Source: Streptomyces sp. 1-11 (GTDB taxonomy: Bacteria; Actinomycetota; Actinomycetes; Streptomycetales; Streptomycetaceae). From it: a stretch of 64,000 nt of DNA. Made by a program: the position numbers and the translations under genes. A model generated the notes under the pieces. It had not been told where the DNA came from. It did no database searches and was given only the letters and a program-made list of their open reading frames with translations. This document shows, one piece after another, positions 60,410 to 64,000 of the stretch (positions are counted from its first letter, which is position 1; every line of letters starts with the position of its first letter). The stretch lies in NCBI RefSeq assembly GCF_007176755.1, contig NZ_BJTV01000003.1:372001-436000 (forward strand), written 5' to 3'.

Positions 60410-62110
60410 TCAGCTGGTCACCTTGATGTCTGCCACTCGGCCTCGCCAGTGGCCCTGGTTGTCCGCGGGCAGCTTGGTCAACCACACGAGGAGGTACTGC
60501 GTCTTGAGGGACTTGCCGGGCTTGAGCGTCACCGTGGTGCCCGAGCCGTCGGCAACCTTGCTGTAGGCGTTGAAAGTCGACGGTTCGGATCCCGTGTTCG
60601 CGTCGGCGGCGCGGAGTTCGACCGAGGTCTCGCCCACGAAGGTGACGGTCACCTTGCCGACCTGCTGGACCTTGCCGAGGTCGAGTCTGACGCCGACGCC
60701 CGACTTCAGATTGCCGAACTCGGGGCTCAGGTAGTAGTCCGTCTGCCAGTAGGAAGCCGTGCTGCCGTCGTAGACCTTGTCTATGTCGGCCGGCTTCTCG
60801 GACTGGTCGGTTCCGAACGGGTCGAAGTCACGGGCGCCCTTGATGGCGATGGGCCGGCCGGCCGTGGGCTTCTTCGGGCTCTTGTCGCCGCCGTCCTGCG
60901 TCTGGGTGTTGTTGGTGTCGTTGGAGTTGTCGCCCCGGTCCATCAGGGCGTCCGCGAGTTGCCAGCTGCCCAGGCCCAGCGCGGCGATGAGCAGGGCGGA
61001 GACCGCCCACTTCAGGACCTTGCCGGTGCGGCTCTGCAGCGGGGGCGGCGGGGACGCGAGCGGCTGGGTCACTCCGGGGTGCGGCGCGGGGCGACCGTAG
61101 GAGCCCTGCTGGTACGTGGTGCGCTGGTACTCCGGCGGCGCGGTGAAGGCCGGCTCCGGCGGGCGGATGCGGGGCATCTCGCCGATCGCCTTGACCAGTT
61201 CCTCCGGCGTGGTGCACGCGGCCTCGTGGCGGGATGCGGTGGCGCCGTCGTTGACCAGGGCCCGCATGGCCAGCTCGGACAGGCCGCGGTGCACACCGGC
61301 CCGCACCTGGTCCGGTGCGATCAGGCCGATGTCCTTGGGCAGCCCCGACAGGCCGTAGGCGTCGTTCTCGTACGGCCAGCGCTGGGTGAGCGCCGCGTAC
61401 AGCAGGGCGCCGATGGCCTCGGTGTCCGTGCGCTGCGGGGTGTCGGAGCTGATGCCGCGCAGCGCCGCGTTCACGGCGAGACCGCGGATGCGCCACTGGC
61501 CGGTGGAGGTGCGCAGGACGGCGTTCGGGTTCAGCCGGAGGTGGGCGAGGCCTTCACGGTGGGCGGCGGCCATCGCGGACGCCACCTGACTGACCATCTG
61601 GTAGGCGTCGTGCGGCTCCAGCGGGCCGGCCGCGAGCAGGGCGGTCAGTTCGGTGGCGTCGGGCAGCCATTCGTGCACGACGTAGACGAGGTCGTTCTCC
61701 TCGACGGCGTCGAGGACCTGGACGAAGCGTGGGTCGCCGAGCAGCGCGGAGGAACGGGCGGCGGCCAGCACCGACCGTGCCCGCACATGGTCCGCGGGCA
61801 GGATGTGGACGCCGACGGCACGACGCAGTTTCTCGTCCACCGCACGCCAACTGCTGAATCCGTCCAGACGGGTGACGCACTCCTCGAGACGGTAGCGTCT
61901 GGCGAGCTTGTGACCGCTGTGCAGTTCGGGTGGCGAAGCTTTCTTGCCGGGGCCCTCCGTCCCGCCGCTCCCCTGCGCCTCGTCGCTGTCCGGGTCCCGC
62001 TCCGGGTTATGGGCCACCCCGTCGGCCGTGGACTGGTCCGCCTTCGCGGTCAGCGGCTCATCACCGCTGTTGTCTGCCACGTCGACGGCAGCCGTGCTCC
62101 GTTCCGCCAC
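60410..62110 (-). CDS. Membrane pseudokinase of MviN/FhaA pathway
   Basis: 566 aa. A polar N-terminus precedes a kinase-fold domain (about 65-325). The catalytic loop reads HLRLNPNAV instead of HRDxKPxN and no DFG is present, so it should not transfer phosphate. A membrane helix (VLKWAVSALLIAALGLGSWQLADALM, about 385-405) and an extracellular galactose-binding-like beta domain (YDGSTASYWQTDYYLSPEF; VRLDLGKVQQVGKVTVTFVG) follow. In mycobacteria the same pseudokinase is fused to MurJ and, once phosphorylated, binds FhaA. Here it is a separate gene next to murJ. GTG at 62110 is chosen by AGGGA spacing. Confidence 0.85.
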   Translation of the reverse strand: MAERSTAAVDVADNSGDEPLTAKADQSTADGVAHNPERDPDSDEAQGSGGTEGPGKKASPPELHSGHKLARRYRLEECVTRLDGFSSWRAVDEKLRRAVGVHILPADHVRARSVLAAARSSALLGDPRFVQVLDAVEENDLVYVVHEWLPDATELTALLAAGPLEPHDAYQMVSQVASAMAAAHREGLAHLRLNPNAVLRTSTGQWRIRGLAVNAALRGISSDTPQRTDTEAIGALLYAALTQRWPYENDAYGLSGLPKDIGLIAPDQVRAGVHRGLSELAMRALVNDGATASRHEAACTTPEELVKAIGEMPRIRPPEPAFTAPPEYQRTTYQQGSYGRPAPHPGVTQPLASPPPPLQSRTGKVLKWAVSALLIAALGLGSWQLADALMDRGDNSNDTNNTQTQDGGDKSPKKPTAGRPIAIKGARDFDPFGTDQSEKPADIDKVYDGSTASYWQTDYYLSPEFGNLKSGVGVRLDLGKVQQVGKVTVTFVGETSVELRAADANTGSEPSTFNAYSKVADGSGTTVTLKPGKSLKTQYLLVWLTKLPADNQGHWRGRVADIKVTS

Positions 62111-62228
62111 CGTCGTCCCTGCCTCCCCATCCGTTGCACGCTGTCCGACGCCGAAACCAATTGTGCCCACAGTCCGGCGCTATGCACGACACACAGCCGC
62201 GGACGATGGTTGTGCGCCTACCCCCGGC

Positions 62229-64000
62229 TCAGCGCCCCAGACGCCCGCGCACCATACCCACGAGCGAGTTGAGCTCCTCGATCCGCATCCTGCGGGCGGC
62301 GACGAAGAAGACACCGAGCAGGACCGCGCCACCGGCGACCAGCGCGGCGAACGAACCGACGACGCCCTGGCCGAGGGTGTGCCCGATGCCGTAGCAGGCC
62401 GCACCGCTGAGCAGGGCCGCCGGCACCGAGGCGATGCCGAGCCGGGCGTAGGTCCGCAGCACCCGGGAGCCGTCCAGGTCGCCGCCGAGCCGCTTGCGCA
62501 GCCGCCGCCAGGCGACGCCTACACCAATGGCGTAGGCGAGGCCGTAGGCGGCCGCCATGCCCGCCACGGCCCAGCGGGCCGGCAGCAGGAAGTAGCAGAG
62601 TCCGGAGGCGGCCGCGTTGACCGCCGCCACGATGACGGTGTTGTAGAAGGGGGTGCGGGTGTCCTCGTACGCGTAGAAGGCGCGCAGGACGACGTACTGC
62701 ACCGAGTAGGGGATCAGGCCGAGGCCGAAGGCCATCAGCATGTAGCCCATGTTGGTGGCGGAGCCGATGCCGGCGGAACCGAAGATCAGCGTGCACATCG
62801 GGATGCCGAGGGCGAGGAAGCCGAAGGCGATGGGCACGATGGCGACCGCGGTGGTGCGCAGCCCCTGGGAGATGTCGTCGCGGACGGCCCCGCCGTCACC
62901 CTCGGAGGCCGAGCGCGAGATGCGCGGCAGCAGCGCCGCCATCAGGGACACCGTGATGATGGCCTGCGGCAGGCCCCAGATCAGCTGGGCGTTGGCGTAG
63001 GCGGCGAAGCCGGTGCCCTTGACGCCGGAGTCGTCGCCCGCCGCGGTGGACAGCTGGGTCACGACCATGGCGCCCAACTGGTTGGCGAGCACGAACAGGA
63101 CCGTCCACTTGGCGAGCATCGCGGCCTTGCCGAGGCCGTGACCCTTCCAGTCGAAGCGCAGCCGGATCCGGAAGCCGGTCTCCCGCAGGTAGGGGATCAT
63201 CGCCAGCGACTGCACCACCAGCCCGAGCAGCACACCGGCGCCGAGGAGCCGCTGGCCCTGGGGCGGGATGGACTCGACGGCCAGGTGGGAGTTGGCGGCG
63301 GTGCCGTAGACCCAGATGAACATGCCGAGCGAGATGATGATGACGATGTTGTTCAGGACCGGGGTCCACATCATCGCGCCGAACTTGCCGCGGGCGTTGA
63401 GAATCTGACCCATCACCACGTGGATGCCCATGAAGAAGATGGAGGGCAGGAAGTAACGGGTGAAGGTGACCGCGACCTCGTTGGCCGCAGGGTCGTCGGC
63501 GATGGTGGGCGACAGCAGCCGCACCAGCAGCGGCGCAGCGAACATCGCCAGGCCGGTCAGCGCGGCCAGGGCCACCATCACGAGGGTCAGCAGCCGGTTG
63601 GCGAATGCCTCGCCGCCGTCCTCGTCCTCCTTCATGGAGCGCACGAGCTGGGGCACGAAGACGGAGTTGAGGCCACCGCCGACGGTGAGGATGTAGATCA
63701 TCGTGGGCAGCTGGTAGGCCACCTGGAAGGAGTCGGCCAGCAGGCCGAGCCCCAGGGCGGCGGCGATCAGCGCGGAGCGGATGAACCCGGTGAGCCGGGA
63801 GACCATCGTGCCCGCCGCCATGACCGCACTGGACTTCAGCAGCCCCGCGGCCTTACCGCCCTTCTTCGGGGCGGGTGCGGGGGCGGGCGCGGTGGCGGTG
63901 GCGGCGGCCGTACCGGCGGGCTCCGGAGCCCCTGCTGGGGACGGCACCGAAGACGGCACGGGACCGCCGGGAACGGACGGCCCGGGCTGGTAGGAGGCGT
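62229..64000 (-). CDS. murJ: Lipid II flippase MurJ (N-terminus beyond the window)
   Basis: MOP-family flippase that moves lipid II across the membrane. At least 14 membrane helices are seen, including KSSAVMAAGTMVSRLTGFIRSALIAAALG, QVAYQLPTMIYILTVGGGLNSVFVPQL and RISRSASEGD. The frame stays open from GTG 63959 to the window edge at 64000, so the true start is probably outside; Streptomyces MurJ proteins often have a longer Pro/Tyr-rich cytoplasmic N-terminus. Cotranscribed with the downstream pseudokinase. Confidence 0.93.
   Translation of the reverse strand, partial: ASYQPGPSVPGGPVPSSVPSPAGAPEPAGTAAATATAPAPAPAPKKGGKAAGLLKSSAVMAAGTMVSRLTGFIRSALIAAALGLGLLADSFQVAYQLPTMIYILTVGGGLNSVFVPQLVRSMKEDEDGGEAFANRLLTLVMVALAALTGLAMFAAPLLVRLLSPTIADDPAANEVAVTFTRYFLPSIFFMGIHVVMGQILNARGKFGAMMWTPVLNNIVIIISLGMFIWVYGTAANSHLAVESIPPQGQRLLGAGVLLGLVVQSLAMIPYLRETGFRIRLRFDWKGHGLGKAAMLAKWTVLFVLANQLGAMVVTQLSTAAGDDSGVKGTGFAAYANAQLIWGLPQAIITVSLMAALLPRISRSASEGDGGAVRDDISQGLRTTAVAIVPIAFGFLALGIPMCTLIFGSAGIGSATNMGYMLMAFGLGLIPYSVQYVVLRAFYAYEDTRTPFYNTVIVAAVNAAASGLCYFLLPARWAVAGMAAAYGLAYAIGVGVAWRRLRKRLGGDLDGSRVLRTYARLGIASVPAALLSGAACYGIGHTLGQGVVGSFAALVAGGAVLLGVFFVAARRMRIEELNSLVGMVRGRLGR

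Overview
The window is about 64 kb of very GC-rich chromosome from a Streptomyces or a very close relative. The gene order (pknB cell-wall cluster, crgA, gyrA-gyrB-DUF721-recF-gnd-dnaN-oriC-dnaA, rpmH-rnpA-yidD-yidC-khpB-rsmG, parA-parB, trxA-trxB, sigM, murJ) is the classic actinobacterial origin region. Frequent GTG/TTG starts, four-base ATGA/GTGA overlaps and a Streptomyces-type parS 14-mer support this. The organism is inferred from sequence alone.

Layout. 1-4.4 kb: a paaABCDE operon (phenylacetyl-CoA epoxidase) behind a TetR-type palindrome, then a rhodanese. 4.4-7.3 kb: minus-strand genes, including a frameshifted conserved gene at 5312-5787. 7.4-16.2 kb: tRNA-Leu, then the cell-envelope signalling cluster fhaA-fhaB-pstP-rodA-pbpA-pknB. 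16.2-22.3 kb: two class E sortases, trpG-type amidotransferase, a 53-aa membrane protein, DUF881, crgA, a DnaA-box cluster, rhomboid and cyclophilin. 22.3-29.5 kb: DUF5324, tRNA-Ala, an HTH protein with a Ser/Thr kinase, a secreted surface protein, DLW-39, a GT2 glycosyltransferase and a 3Fe-4S ferredoxin. 30-34.7 kb: one 1581-aa HTH/P-loop NTPase/14xWD40 protein. 34.9-37 kb: a small membrane protein, a mycothiol-dependent isomerase-like protein, tRNA-Ile and DUF3566. 37-49.2 kb: gyrA, gyrB, DUF721/dciA, recF, gnd, dnaN, oriC and dnaA, all on the minus strand. 49.6-57.1 kb: the plus-strand rpmH-to-parB arm and a GNAT protein. 57.2-64 kb: trxA, trxB (with a sigma-R type promoter), anti-sigma/sigM, a pseudokinase, and murJ running off the edge.

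How it works together. Initiator, clamp, gyrase, recombination mediator and segregation genes surround oriC. parS sites (four perfect and one with a single mismatch) and DnaA boxes outside oriC are scattered among them. The fhaA-pknB cluster and the murJ/pseudokinase pair are the two halves of a phospho-signalling system that in mycobacteria controls lipid II export and wall synthesis. Three tRNA genes, many hairpin terminators and several recognisable promoters are annotated. The least conventional items are the frameshifted gene, the long repetitive insert inside the WD40 NTPase, the overlap of parS and DnaA boxes at parA, and a small secreted protein inserted between rsmG and parA.
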